A DNA stretch of 47,648 bases from Catenulispora pinisilvae (GTDB taxonomy: Bacteria; Actinomycetota; Actinomycetes; Streptomycetales; Catenulisporaceae): positions 1-47,648 of the forward strand of contig NZ_JAAFZA010000060.1 in assembly GCF_015356865.1 (NCBI RefSeq), written 5' to 3'. Positions 6,808-17,080 of this stretch are shown here, in pieces (positions within the stretch are counted from its first letter, which is position 1; the number at the start of each line of letters is the position of its first letter). The translations under genes were made by a program, and so were the position numbers. Below the pieces are notes generated by a model. The model was not told the origin of the DNA and made no database searches. It saw only the letters and a program-made list of their open reading frames with translations.

Positions 6808-8596
6808 GGCAGGGGCCGCGCCAGCCGAGTCCACGGGAACCGGGCCGGTGCAAGCCAGGTCCACGGAAACCGGGTCGGCGCCAGCCGAGTCCGCGGAAAC
6901 CGAGTTCTCGGAAACCGAGTTCCAGGGCGTCGGAGTCGGCACCGCCGCGGTGGCCGGACCGGTCGCGCGGATGGGCCAGCCGCCGCCGGAACCCCCTGAC
7001 GGGCCGGCCGCGGACGACGCCGGTGACGAGCGCGCCAAAGCCTTCGCCGCCCTGGCCGCGGTCGCCGCGGACCTGCGCGCCCGGGGCACGGCGGCCGGCA
7101 GCCCCACCGCCGACGTGCTCGAAGCCCAGGCCATGATGGCCGAGGACCCGGAGCTGGAAGACGGCGTCCGGGCCCGCACCGACGCCGGCAAGACCGCGGC
7201 CCGCGCCATCCACGAGACCTTCGCCGAGTACCACGACCAGTTCTGCGCTCTCGGCGACTACATGGCCGGCCGGGTCGCCGACCTCGACGACATCGCGGCC
7301 CGGGCGGTCGCGGTCGCGAGCGGCGTGCCGATGCCGGGGCTGCCGCGCCGCACCGAGCCCTACGTCCTGGTCGCCGCCGACCTGGCCCCGGCCGACACCG
7401 CGCTGCTGGACCCGCACCTGGTGCTGGCCCTGGTCACCGCCGAGGGCGGCCCGACCTCGCACACCGCGATCCTGGCGCGGGCCCTGGGCATCCCGGCCGT
7501 GGTCGGCGCCGCGGGCGTGCTGGCCCTGACCGATGACACGACGGTGCTGGTGGACGCCGCCGCCGGGACGGTGATCGGGCGCCCCTCGACCGAGGCGATG
7601 GAGGCCGCGGTGACGCGCTCCTGCGCGGCGGCGGCCGCGTCCGCGCTCACCGGGCCGGGCCGGACGTCCGACGGCACCGCGGTGAAGCTGCTGGCCAATA
7701 TCGGGGGCGCCGCCGACGTGCCGTCGGCGCTGGCGGCCGACGCCGAGGGCGTGGGGCTGTTCCGGACCGAATTCCTGTATCTGGACTCCGACGAGCCGCC
7801 GACGTTCGATGCCCAGGTCAAGGCGTACAAGGACGTGTTCGACGCGTTCCCGGCCGAGGCCCGGGTGGTGGTGCGGACGCTGGACGCCGGGGCGGACAAG
7901 CCGCTGCCGTTCGTCCCGCTGGGCGAGGAGCCGAACCCGGCGCTGGGGGTGCGCGGGCTGCGCGCGTTCCGGGCCTTCGACGGACGCAACGAGGCAGTGC
8001 TGCGCACCCAGCTGCTGGCGATCCGGGAGGCGGCCGGCACCAGCGCGCCCGAGGTGTGGGTGATGGCGCCGATGGTGGACGAGATCACCGAGGCCGAGTG
8101 GTTCTGCGAACTGGCCGCCGGCTGCGGTCTGGACGTGGCCGGCGGCCGGGTCGGGATCATGGTCGAGACCCCGGCCTCGGCCCTGACCGCCGGCGCGATC
8201 CTGGGCGGACGCACGGGATTCGCCTCGATCGGGACCAACGACCTGACTCAGTACACGATGGCCGCCGACCGGATGCTGGGCGCGGTCGGCCCGTTGCAGG
8301 ACCCCTGGCACCCGGCGGTGTTGAAGCTGATCGGGGCGGCCGGAGCCGCCGGGGAGGCGACGGGCAAGCCGATCGGCGTGTGCGGGGAGGCCGCCGCCGA
8401 TCCGCTGCTGGCCTGCGTACTGGTCGGGCTGGGGGCGCGGTCACTGTCGATGGCGCCGTCGGCGATCGCGGAGGTGCGGGCGGCGTTGGCGGCGCGGACG
8501 GTGTTGGAGTGCGTGGCGATGGCGGCGCGGGCTTCGGGGGCGGCTACAGCGCGGGAGGCTCGAAAGGCTGCGGCTGCGGCTGCGGCTGCGGAGTAG
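6800..8596 (+). CDS. ptsI: PTS enzyme I
   Basis: Protein of 598 aa that transfers phosphate from phosphoenolpyruvate to HPr. The phosphohistidine segment GGPTSHTAILARALGIP is near residue 219; the PEP-binding barrel shows GLFRTEFLY, GTNDLTQYTMAADR and GVCGEAA. The protein is longer than usual because of an acidic, low-complexity N-terminal extension of roughly 40 residues encoded by 30-bp tandem repeats, which lies ahead of the normal domain start (GVGVGTAAVAGP). The C terminus also ends in an alanine run made by GCTGCG repeats. The first ATG overlaps ptsH, supporting this start and so the reality of the extension. Last gene of the PTS operon. Confidence 0.93.
   Translation: MAEAGAAPAESTGTGPVQARSTETGSAPAESAETEFSETEFQGVGVGTAAVAGPVARMGQPPPEPPDGPAADDAGDERAKAFAALAAVAADLRARGTAAGSPTADVLEAQAMMAEDPELEDGVRARTDAGKTAARAIHETFAEYHDQFCALGDYMAGRVADLDDIAARAVAVASGVPMPGLPRRTEPYVLVAADLAPADTALLDPHLVLALVTAEGGPTSHTAILARALGIPAVVGAAGVLALTDDTTVLVDAAAGTVIGRPSTEAMEAAVTRSCAAAAASALTGPGRTSDGTAVKLLANIGGAADVPSALAADAEGVGLFRTEFLYLDSDEPPTFDAQVKAYKDVFDAFPAEARVVVRTLDAGADKPLPFVPLGEEPNPALGVRGLRAFRAFDGRNEAVLRTQLLAIREAAGTSAPEVWVMAPMVDEITEAEWFCELAAGCGLDVAGGRVGIMVETPASALTAGAILGGRTGFASIGTNDLTQYTMAADRMLGAVGPLQDPWHPAVLKLIGAAGAAGEATGKPIGVCGEAAADPLLACVLVGLGARSLSMAPSAIAEVRAALAARTVLECVAMAARASGAATAREARKAAAAAAAAE
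6818..6922 (+). repeat. 30-bp tandem repeat inside ptsI
   Basis: Three imperfect 30-bp units at 6818-6847, 6848-6877 and 6878-6907 plus a half unit to 6922. Each encodes ten residues of the type APAESTGTGP / VQARSTETGS / APAESAETEF. Confidence 0.8.
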
Positions 8597-8648
8597 CGCG
8601 GGCCGGGAGCCGTTGTCCCCACCCGGAGCCCCGCCCCACCCACGCGCG

Positions 8649-8676
8649 TTGCGGTCGTGATCGATCGGCGTAGGCT
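8649..8676 (+). promoter_or_regulatory. Promoter of the HD-domain gene, probably leaderless
   Basis: -35 TTGCGG (8649-8654), 16-base spacer, -10 TAGGCT (8671-8676). Transcription would begin at or next to the ATG at 8683, predicting a leaderless message, which agrees with the lack of a Shine-Dalgarno. Confidence 0.5.
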
Positions 8677-8682
8677 GCGGCC

Positions 8683-9309
8683 ATGGCGCTGTCGCTACAT
8701 GATCGCTGGCTGATCCTCGCGGGCATCACCCCGGAGAGCACCCGCCTGGGCGAGGGCCTGGTCGCCCGCTGGGCCGAACCACATCGCCGCTACCACACCC
8801 TGGACCACCTGACCCGGGTACTGGACGGCGTGGACGAATTCGGCGACTTCGCCGACGACGTGGCGGCGGTTCAGTTCGCGGCATGGTTCCACGACGCGGT
8901 ATACGACGGCGGCACGGCGAGCGCCGACAACGAGGAGCTGAGCGCCCAGCTGGCCGAGGCGGAGCTACCGGCGCTGGGCGTGCCCGAGGCGCGGATCGCG
9001 GAGGTGGCGCGACTGGTGCGGCTGACGAAGGGACACGCGGTGGCCGACGGGGACCGCAACGGCGCCGTGCTCTGCGACGCCGACCTCGCGGTGCTCGGCG
9101 GCGACGCCGCGGCTTACGGCGCTTACGCCGAGGCGATCCGGCAGGAGTACGCCGAAGTCCCGGACGAGCTGTTCCGGCCGGGACGCGCCGCGGTGCTGCG
9201 GGGGTTGCTGGAGCTGCCGGAGTTGTTCCGAACGCCGGTCGCGGTGCAGCGCTATGACGTTCGCGCCCGGGCGAATCTGAGTGCTGAGATCGCGGCGTTG
9301 GAGCAGTAG
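8683..9309 (+). CDS. HD-superfamily metal-dependent phosphohydrolase
   Basis: Protein of 208 aa with HD-type metal ligands in order: YHTLDH near residue 37, WFHDAVYD near 68, and CDADLAVLG near 129. This pattern fits the small predicted phosphohydrolases of COG4339, common in actinomycetes and of unknown substrate. The family is known to bind divalent metals and the fold suggests cleavage of a phosphate ester or nucleotide. It stands alone between the PTS operon and a convergent XRE-cupin gene two bases past its stop. The start is fixed by the promoter only seven bases upstream. Confidence 0.75.
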   Translation: MALSLHDRWLILAGITPESTRLGEGLVARWAEPHRRYHTLDHLTRVLDGVDEFGDFADDVAAVQFAAWFHDAVYDGGTASADNEELSAQLAEAELPALGVPEARIAEVARLVRLTKGHAVADGDRNGAVLCDADLAVLGGDAAAYGAYAEAIRQEYAEVPDELFRPGRAAVLRGLLELPELFRTPVAVQRYDVRARANLSAEIAALEQ

Positions 9310-9311
9310 CC

Positions 9312-9875
9312 CTACCCCCACTGGCCACGAGAGCGGGCGCGCACGTGCACCCGCTCCCCCTGCGGCCCGAACAGCGTCAGCAGCTCCACCGGCACCGGCC
9401 CGGCGGCGCCGAACCAGTGCGGGACGTGCGTGTCGAACTCGGCGGCCTCGCCCTTGCCGAGGATCAGGTCGTGTTCGGCGAGCAGCACGCGCAGCCGACC
9501 GCTGAGGACGTACATCCACTCCCAGCCTTCGTGGGTGCGCAGTTCCGGGTTCGGGTCGTCGTCCTGGCGCGGCGGGAGCGTCATCTTGTAGGCGCGCAGG
9601 CCGCCGGGTTCCTTGGTGAGCGGGACGATGACGCGGCCGTCGCCCTGCTTGCGGGGCGGCTCGGCGCGGCCCACGAGTTCGTCCAGCGAGGCCTCGTAGA
9701 GATCGGCCAGCGGTAGCAGCTGCTCCAGGGTCGCGCGGCGGCCGCCGGTTTCCAGGCGGGACAGGGTGCTGACCGAGATGCCGGTGGCGGCCGCGGCCTC
9801 GGCCAGGGTCAGGGCCTTCGTGCGGCGGGCGGTGCGCAGGCGGGTGCCGATGCCGGCGGCGAGCTGGTCGTCCAT
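9312..9875 (-). CDS. XRE-family regulator with C-terminal cupin
   Basis: Protein of 187 aa. Residues 8-62 are a helix-turn-helix (LTLAEAAAATGISVSTLSRLE); residues 105-180 are a cupin with the metal-ligand pattern THEGWEWMYVLSGRLRV and HVPHWFG. Such XRE-cupin proteins sense small ligands and repress nearby metabolic genes. It is divergent from the flavin oxidoreductase at 9955, and a perfect inverted repeat lies between the two starts, so that gene is the likely target. The start at 9875 begins MDDQLAAGIG; the longer frame has no ribosome site. Confidence 0.82.
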   Translation of the reverse strand: MDDQLAAGIGTRLRTARRTKALTLAEAAAATGISVSTLSRLETGGRRATLEQLLPLADLYEASLDELVGRAEPPRKQGDGRVIVPLTKEPGGLRAYKMTLPPRQDDDPNPELRTHEGWEWMYVLSGRLRVLLAEHDLILGKGEAAEFDTHVPHWFGAAGPVPVELLTLFGPQGERVHVRARSRGQWG

Positions 9876-9884
9876 GGCCCCAGT

Positions 9885-9899
9885 TTGCCAAGTCGGCAA
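9885..9899. promoter_or_regulatory. Probable operator of the XRE-cupin regulator
   Basis: TTGCC-AAGTC-GGCAA, perfect five-base arms, ten bases upstream of the regulator start and followed by another TTGCC half-site at 9906. It occupies the divergent promoter region of regulator and oxidoreductase. Confidence 0.5.
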
Positions 9900-9954
9900 C
9901 TTTTCTTGCCCGGGGGCACGCCGGTGGCGCATCGTCGGCGGCGGAGGTGATCGC

Positions 9955-10986
9955 ATGTCGACCCAGACCAGCGACGATCAGCACAACGAGGATCTTCAGC
10001 ACAACGAGGATCTTCGGCACGACGAGGATATCGACACCGACGCCCAGAGCGGGCGTCCCGAGTACGACGCCGTCATCGTCGGCGGCGGCGCCGCGGGCCT
10101 GTCCGCCGCCCTGATGCTCCTCCGCGCCCGCCGCCGGGTGCTCGTCGTGGACTCCCGCGCCCCGCGCAACGCCAAGGCCGACCACATGCACGGCTACCTG
10201 TCCCGCGACGGCATGTCCCCGCTGGAGCTGCTGGTACTCGGGCGCGACGAGGTGCTGTCCTACGGCGGCGTGGTCGTGACGGACTACGTGGAGAAGGCCG
10301 AGCGCACCGAGGACGGCTTCCACGTGTCGCTGGCCAGCGGGTGCGAGGCGAGCGCGCGGCAGCTGCTGGTCGCCACCGGCCTGACCGACGTGCTGCCGCA
10401 GATCCCGGGGATGCGCGAGCTGTGGGCCACGGACGTGCACGTGTGCCCGTACTGCCACGGCTGGGAGGTGCGGGACCAGGCGCTGGCGACGGTGGCGACC
10501 GGGCCGTTCTCCACGCACCACACGCTGCTGCTGCGCCAGTGGACCGACGACCTGGTGTACTTCCTGAACGGCCAGCCGCTGGCGGACGAGGACCGTGCGA
10601 AGCTCACGGCGCGCGGCATCCGGATCGAGGAGCGGCCGGTGCGACAGCTGGCGACCCAGGACGGCCGGCTGAGCGCGGTCGAGCTGGCGGACGGCACGCG
10701 GGTCCGGCGCGAGGCGGTGTTCCTGGTGCCGCGCTTCGAGTCCAACGGCACCCTGCTCGACGCCCTCGGCTGCGAGAAGGACCCCGACACCGGCTGGACC
10801 AAGACCGGCATCGGCGGCCGCACTTCGGTCCCGGGCGTGTGGGCGGCGGGCAACGTCGTGGACCCGAGCGCCGGCGTGATCGCGGCCGCGGGTGCGGCTA
10901 GTTTCACCGGCGCGCAGATCAACGCCGCGCTGGTGGAGGCCGATGTCGAGGCCGCGGTTGCTGCGGCGGCGGCGACGCGAAGCTGA
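9955..10986 (+). CDS. FAD-dependent thioredoxin-reductase-like oxidoreductase
   Basis: Protein of 343 aa. The FAD-binding VIVGGGAAGLSAALML begins near residue 39, the redox pair CPYCHGWE is near 165, and the C-terminal FAD segment reads GVWAAGNV. The lack of a clear second GxGxxG at the NADPH site resembles holomycin/gliotoxin-type and other actinomycete disulfide oxidoreductases more than true thioredoxin reductase. The first 35 residues are an acidic extension made of 18-bp repeats ahead of the fold, so a later start is conceivable, but GGAGGTGA before 9955 supports this ATG. Probably controlled by the divergent XRE-cupin protein. Confidence 0.78.
   Translation: MSTQTSDDQHNEDLQHNEDLRHDEDIDTDAQSGRPEYDAVIVGGGAAGLSAALMLLRARRRVLVVDSRAPRNAKADHMHGYLSRDGMSPLELLVLGRDEVLSYGGVVVTDYVEKAERTEDGFHVSLASGCEASARQLLVATGLTDVLPQIPGMRELWATDVHVCPYCHGWEVRDQALATVATGPFSTHHTLLLRQWTDDLVYFLNGQPLADEDRAKLTARGIRIEERPVRQLATQDGRLSAVELADGTRVRREAVFLVPRFESNGTLLDALGCEKDPDTGWTKTGIGGRTSVPGVWAAGNVVDPSAGVIAAAGAASFTGAQINAALVEADVEAAVAAAAATRS
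9979..10032 (+). repeat. 18-bp tandem repeat in the oxidoreductase N terminus
   Basis: Three units (9979-9996, 9997-10014, 10015-10032), the first two identical, encoding QHNEDL, QHNEDL and RHDEDI. Confidence 0.85.
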
Positions 10987-11082
10987 TCCGGCGGCCGCGG
11001 CGCGGAGCCGTGGCTGCGGCGGCTGCGCGAAGCTGACCCGGTGGTCGCGGCGCGGCGCTGCGGCTGCGGCGGCGCGAAGCCG
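10960..11082 (+). repeat. Degenerate ~50-bp tandem repeat across the oxidoreductase stop codon
   Basis: Units begin GCTGCGGCGGC and contain GCGAAGC: 10960-11012, 11013-11062 and a partial third at 11063-11082. The first unit contains the stop codon of the oxidoreductase (10984-10986); the copies lie in noncoding DNA. Confidence 0.65.
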
Positions 11083-11166
11083 AGGTAGCAGGCGCAGCAG
11101 CGCACAGCCACGGCGGCAGCACCGGCGGCTCCCTCGCCGTCCCGACGATTGTGCTTTGATGACCCC

Positions 11167-11442
11167 GTGATCCTCATCGACCCACCGACCTGGCCCGGCC
11201 ACGGTCGCCTGTGGTCCCATCTGGTGAGCGACACGTCATTCGCCGAGCTCCACGAGTTCGCCGAGCGGCTGGGCGTCCCCGCGCGGGGCTTCGAGCGGGA
11301 CCACTACGACCTGCCGTCGCACCTCTACGACCGGGCGGTCGCGGCCGGGGCCACGCCGGTCCGGTCCCGCGAGTTGCTCGCCCGGCTCACCGCCGCCGGA
11401 CTGCGGCGTCCGAAGCACCCGCGGCGACCGCGCGGCCGGTAG
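11167..11442 (+). CDS. DUF4031 domain protein
   Basis: Protein of 91 aa opening VILIDPPTWPGHGRLWSHLVSD, the signature of DUF4031, a small actinobacterial family without assigned function. Later conserved-looking residues are RDHYDLP and a basic tail (RRPKHPRRPRGR). I chose the GTG at 11167 because the family starts right at the ILIDPP strand; the frame runs six codons further upstream with no support. It stands alone between the repeat-bearing region and the convergent NB-ARC gene. Confidence 0.75.
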   Translation: MILIDPPTWPGHGRLWSHLVSDTSFAELHEFAERLGVPARGFERDHYDLPSHLYDRAVAAGATPVRSRELLARLTAAGLRRPKHPRRPRGR

Positions 11443-11524
11443 GCATGCCGGACCCGGCGCTCCTGGCGGAAGCGCCGGGCCAGAACCCTGCGATCCTACG
11501 GTGCTACCCAGAGCCCTGCGAAAC

Positions 11525-14407
11525 TCACCGCCGCAGCCGCTCGCGCCGCCCCACCGGCAACCGGATCGACCGCACCGAGCCCGCCCGCCGGCGAGCCGGC
11601 TGCGGCTCGAAGCTCGCCGCCGCCTCCTTCGCCTCGGCCTCGGCCCGGGACGCGGCCGCGCGATCGCCGGTCGCCCGCAGGGCTTTCGCGAGGTCGGCCA
11701 GGATCTCAGCCTCCTGCCACGGCTCCTCGTACCGGGCCGCGGTGGCCGCCGCCTCCCGGTACAGCCGCACCGCCTCGGCCGCCCGCCCCTGCGCCATCCA
11801 CACCGAAGCCTGCATCCAGCGAACCCGCATCAGACCCCACGGATCCTCGTAGCGCTCGGCGAGCGCCGCCGCGTCCTCCAGATGCTGGTCGGCCACATCC
11901 AGCCGCCCCTCCTCGCGACGTACCCAGGCCAGCACCCGCAACGTATAGCTCTCCCACAGCCCCAATCCCAGCTGCTGGAACGTCTCCAGCACCGGCATCA
12001 TCAGCTCGACGGCCTCCTCGACCCGTCCCTGCTCCATCCGGAGCATCGCCAGGCGGCGGCCGACGACGGCGGTCCAGTACCGGTAACCGGAGTCGTTGAA
12101 GGTGTCGAACGACTGCCACATCAGCGCTTCGGCCTCGACCGGCCGATGCTGCCGCAGCCGCAGCATCGCCAGGTCGAAGACCGCCGAGGCGCGCCAGTAC
12201 CAGTGCCCGAGTTCGGTGAGAGTGTCGACGGCCGACGTCAGCTGCTGCTCGGCCTCGGCGAACTTGTACCGGCGGTTGAGCAGGATGCCGAGGTCGCGCC
12301 GGGCCCGCGCGGCTTCGGCGGGCTGCCGCACGTTCTGGTCCACGCCCTGGTCGACGGCGTCGCTCTCGAACAACGCCAGCGCGGCCCGGATCGCCTGCTC
12401 GGCATCGGTGAAGCGGCGCAGACCGGCGTAGGCCTCACACAGGTCACGCAGCACCCGCGCCTCGGCCAGCTTGTTGCCCAGCTCGCGCGACAGTTCCAGG
12501 GCCTGCTCGAGATCGTGCACGGCGGCGGCGAAGTGCCCGGCGAAGTAGTGGCCGCGGCCGATCCAGCGCAGGGTGTAGGCCTCGCCGGGGCGGTGGCCGA
12601 TCTCGCGGCACAGCCGCAGGGCGACCGTGAAGTGCTGCTCGGCCTCATCGAAGCGGTCCTGGTAGTGGCGCAGGACGCCGAACCCCTGGTGGATGATCGA
12701 CTCGGCGCGCCGGTCGCCGCGCCGGGTGGCGGCGTCCAGTCCGGCGCGCAGCACGCCGTCCCAGCGGTTCCAGACGGTGTAGACGGTCTCCAGCACCCGG
12801 GCCAGGACCACGGATATCTCCCAGCACAGGTCCCACAGCTGCTGTTCGTGGACCCGCTCGACCATGCGGCCCAGCCGCCGGCAGTCGCCGAGCAGCCAGC
12901 GGGTCGGGGCGTACTCGGCGTAGCGGAGCAGGTCGGGGTCGTCGACGTGCCAGTGCTCGGCGCTGGAGGGCAGGACGCCGCCGGCCCGGCCGTGCCGGGG
13001 CACGGTGGGATCGGTGAGGTGTTCGGCGTATTCGGCCAGGGTGAGGAACGCGCCGCCCAGGCGGGCCAGGGCGGAGCGCCGCTCGTCGGGGGTCTCCTCG
13101 GCGGCGAGGCGTTCCTCGGCGTATTCGCGGACGAGGGCGTGGAAGCGATACTCCGCGCCGTTGGGCACGCCCCGCCCCGCGCGTTCCAGGAGCTGGGCCT
13201 CCACCAGGTCTTCCATGACCGCCGACGCCTCGGCGACCGGGATGTCGAGCAGCGGCGCCGGGGCCCACTCCCGCAGGGATATCGACGGGAACAGGGTCAG
13301 CAGCCGGAAGGCCCGGCGGCTGCGGGGGCTGAGGTCGGCGTAGGAGACCTCGATGGCGTCGCGGACGCGGACGTCGCCGGAGCGGAACTCCTCCAGGCTG
13401 AGGCGGTCGGCCAGCTCGGCCAGCGTGCGGTGTTCGTCGGCGGCCAGGCGCGCGGCGACCAGGCGCAGGGCCAGCGGGAGACCGCCGCAGGCGCGGATGA
13501 TCTGGCGGGCCGCGTCGGGCTCGTCGTCCACCCGGCGGGCACCGACCTGGCGGACCAGCAGTTCGCGCAGCGAGTCGTCGTCCAGACCGCCGACGGTGAA
13601 GGGCTCGGCTTCCAGCAGGCCCAGCGGCCGGCGGCTGGTGATGACCGTCGCGCAGCCTCGGACCCGGGCCAGCAGCGGACGGACCTGGGCCGCGGACTTG
13701 GCGTCGTCCAGGACCACCAGCACCCGCCGGCCGACGAGGCGGTCGTGGTAGAGCCGCCGCCGCGCCTCCTCCTCCGGTGGCACCTCACCGGTGCGGACAC
13801 CGAGCGCGGAGAGCAGACGGCCCAGCGCGGTCGCGGGATCGGGCGCGTCCAGCCCGGTGGCCCCGGCACCGAGCGAGAGGTGCAGGACGCCGCCGGGATA
13901 GTCGCTGCGCACCTCCTCGGCGAACTGCACCGCCAGCGAGGACTTGCCGACGCCGCCCATGCCGTACAACGCCAGAACCGGCGCGCCGCGCCCGTCGTTC
14001 GCGACCCGCTGAAGCATGACGCGCAACTGGTCGAGCTGCTGCCGCCCCACGAACTGCTCATCGGCGGGCGGCAGCTCCAGACTCACCGGCGCGGATCCGT
14101 TGGCCACGCCCGGATCCGGCCACCGATGCCGCCCGCTCTCCGCCGCCGCCCCCGCACCCTCGACGATCAGCCACTCGGTCCCGATGGCGAGGATGCCGGT
14201 GATCAGCGACACGGCGATCAGGGCGAGGGTCCACACCACGAGATTCCCGCGCGCGGAGACCTGCAAGACGATCGCCCCGGACGTGACGATCGTGTTTCCG
14301 ATGACCAGGATGAACCGCCGCCGCTGCCCCGGACTCAACCGCACCAGCCGCCGCGGATGGTTCAGCCACCGGAAAATGCGGTGGTGCCCGCGCGCTGGTG
14401 AGGCCAT
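11525..14407 (-). CDS. Membrane-anchored NB-ARC (STAND) NTPase with TPR repeats
   Basis: Protein of 960 aa. Two hydrophobic segments (about 31-50 and 56-80) form an N-terminal hairpin in the membrane. An NB-ARC ATPase follows: GRQQLDQL, P-loop GMGGVGKSSLA near 145, Walker B VLVVLDD near 224, and GGLPLALRLVAARL. A winged-helix-like segment runs to about 450, and about 560-930 is a series of TPR-like helices. This is the AfsR/SARP architecture without the DNA-binding domain. STAND proteins are switches that oligomerise on sensing a ligand; the output here is unknown. GGGAG lies before the ATG. The next gene upstream is a separate Uma2 protein. The NTPase and TPR domains are certain; role is not. 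Confidence 0.8.
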   Translation of the reverse strand: MASPARGHHRIFRWLNHPRRLVRLSPGQRRRFILVIGNTIVTSGAIVLQVSARGNLVVWTLALIAVSLITGILAIGTEWLIVEGAGAAAESGRHRWPDPGVANGSAPVSLELPPADEQFVGRQQLDQLRVMLQRVANDGRGAPVLALYGMGGVGKSSLAVQFAEEVRSDYPGGVLHLSLGAGATGLDAPDPATALGRLLSALGVRTGEVPPEEEARRRLYHDRLVGRRVLVVLDDAKSAAQVRPLLARVRGCATVITSRRPLGLLEAEPFTVGGLDDDSLRELLVRQVGARRVDDEPDAARQIIRACGGLPLALRLVAARLAADEHRTLAELADRLSLEEFRSGDVRVRDAIEVSYADLSPRSRRAFRLLTLFPSISLREWAPAPLLDIPVAEASAVMEDLVEAQLLERAGRGVPNGAEYRFHALVREYAEERLAAEETPDERRSALARLGGAFLTLAEYAEHLTDPTVPRHGRAGGVLPSSAEHWHVDDPDLLRYAEYAPTRWLLGDCRRLGRMVERVHEQQLWDLCWEISVVLARVLETVYTVWNRWDGVLRAGLDAATRRGDRRAESIIHQGFGVLRHYQDRFDEAEQHFTVALRLCREIGHRPGEAYTLRWIGRGHYFAGHFAAAVHDLEQALELSRELGNKLAEARVLRDLCEAYAGLRRFTDAEQAIRAALALFESDAVDQGVDQNVRQPAEAARARRDLGILLNRRYKFAEAEQQLTSAVDTLTELGHWYWRASAVFDLAMLRLRQHRPVEAEALMWQSFDTFNDSGYRYWTAVVGRRLAMLRMEQGRVEEAVELMMPVLETFQQLGLGLWESYTLRVLAWVRREEGRLDVADQHLEDAAALAERYEDPWGLMRVRWMQASVWMAQGRAAEAVRLYREAAATAARYEEPWQEAEILADLAKALRATGDRAAASRAEAEAKEAAASFEPQPARRRAGSVRSIRLPVGRRERLRR

Positions 14408-14514
14408 ACGCTCTCCCGTCTCAGAAGACTGACGTTTTCATTACGCCAGAGATCGGAGAGGGGGCACAAGGGCGCGGGCGGGGGTCGGCTACGGACAACG
14501 GCTGCGCGGACCGG

Positions 14515-15078
14515 TCAGAGCTCGCGGGGCCGCGGTGCCCGCGGGGTGAAATCGGTCAGGGTGAAGGAGAACGGCGCGGGGAGTTCGAGGTCCGAGCCGA
14601 AGGGGACGCGGATGTCGGCCCGGTAGTCCTGGGCTTCGACATCGGGCTGGCTGAACAGCACAGACTCAACGTTCTGGCGATCAACCAGCAGGTAAAAGGG
14701 GATGCCCGCGGCGGCATAGGCACGACGCTTGGCAACACGATCCGATGCTCTCATCGATGAAGTGATCTCCACGAGCAGGAGAATCCCCTCGGGACTGCCC
14801 CACGGCGGCTTCCCCCCGAAGGTGTCCGGCTCGGTGATCGTCATGTCGGGGATGTAGTCGCCCAACGGCGTCTCGATACCCCGGTGCCCGGAGACCTCGA
14901 TCTCGATAGCCGACTTCTTCACAAGCTGGTTGTTCAGCTTGGCGAAGACCTGTTCGTGGGTACCGTGTGGTGGCGGATTCACGATGATCTCTCCCGCGAT
15001 GAGTTCAGCGCGGTACTCAGGGCCGAGCATGTCGTCGAACCGGTGGAACTCGCGCCGCGTTTCCGCTGAGATCGTCAT
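14515..15078 (-). CDS. Uma2 family (DUF820) nuclease-fold protein
   Basis: Protein of 187 aa with the Uma2 pattern: AELIAGEIIV at the N terminus, then YIPDMTI, LLLVEITSS, and later KRRAYAAAGIPFYLLVD. The D, ExT/S and K residues correspond to the PD-(D/E)xK catalytic set. Uma2 proteins are abundant in cyanobacteria and actinomycetes, often in expanded families, and their substrates are mostly unknown. The ATG at 15078 has GGGAG six bases upstream; the frame extends 17 codons further. It is 107 bases upstream of the NB-ARC gene on the same strand but probably a separate unit. Confidence 0.82.
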   Translation of the reverse strand: MTISAETRREFHRFDDMLGPEYRAELIAGEIIVNPPPHGTHEQVFAKLNNQLVKKSAIEIEVSGHRGIETPLGDYIPDMTITEPDTFGGKPPWGSPEGILLLVEITSSMRASDRVAKRRAYAAAGIPFYLLVDRQNVESVLFSQPDVEAQDYRADIRVPFGSDLELPAPFSFTLTDFTPRAPRPREL

Positions 15079-15226
15079 CAGTGGCTCCCTGGTACCGCCA
15101 TGGGCGTCAGAGTGTCCCGTTGTCGTCACACTCCGAGCATAGACTCACACGCCACATGCAGCGCGAGGGAAGCGAACCGGAAAGTAATCACCCAGAAGGG
15201 TAAAAATCCGTTCGAATACGCCGAAA

Positions 15227-15252
15227 GCGGCCCCGACCGAAGTCGGAGCCGC
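15227..15252 (-). terminator. groEL2 terminator
   Basis: Eleven-base arms with one mismatch around a CGAA loop, 44 bases past the groEL2 stop; a TTTTT run lies some 20 bases further on the minus strand. Confidence 0.55.
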
Positions 15253-15295
15253 CCGCGGTTCGATCCAGTTCCGAACCAGAACCCTGAGCCGAGGC

Positions 15296-17080
<1,785 letters not shown>

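Noticed and set aside
11501-14401. 966-codon open frame opposite the NB-ARC gene
   Set aside because: Antisense shadow: product is a low-complexity mix of His, Gln, Pro and Gly with no domain, while the minus strand has clear P-loop and TPR motifs.
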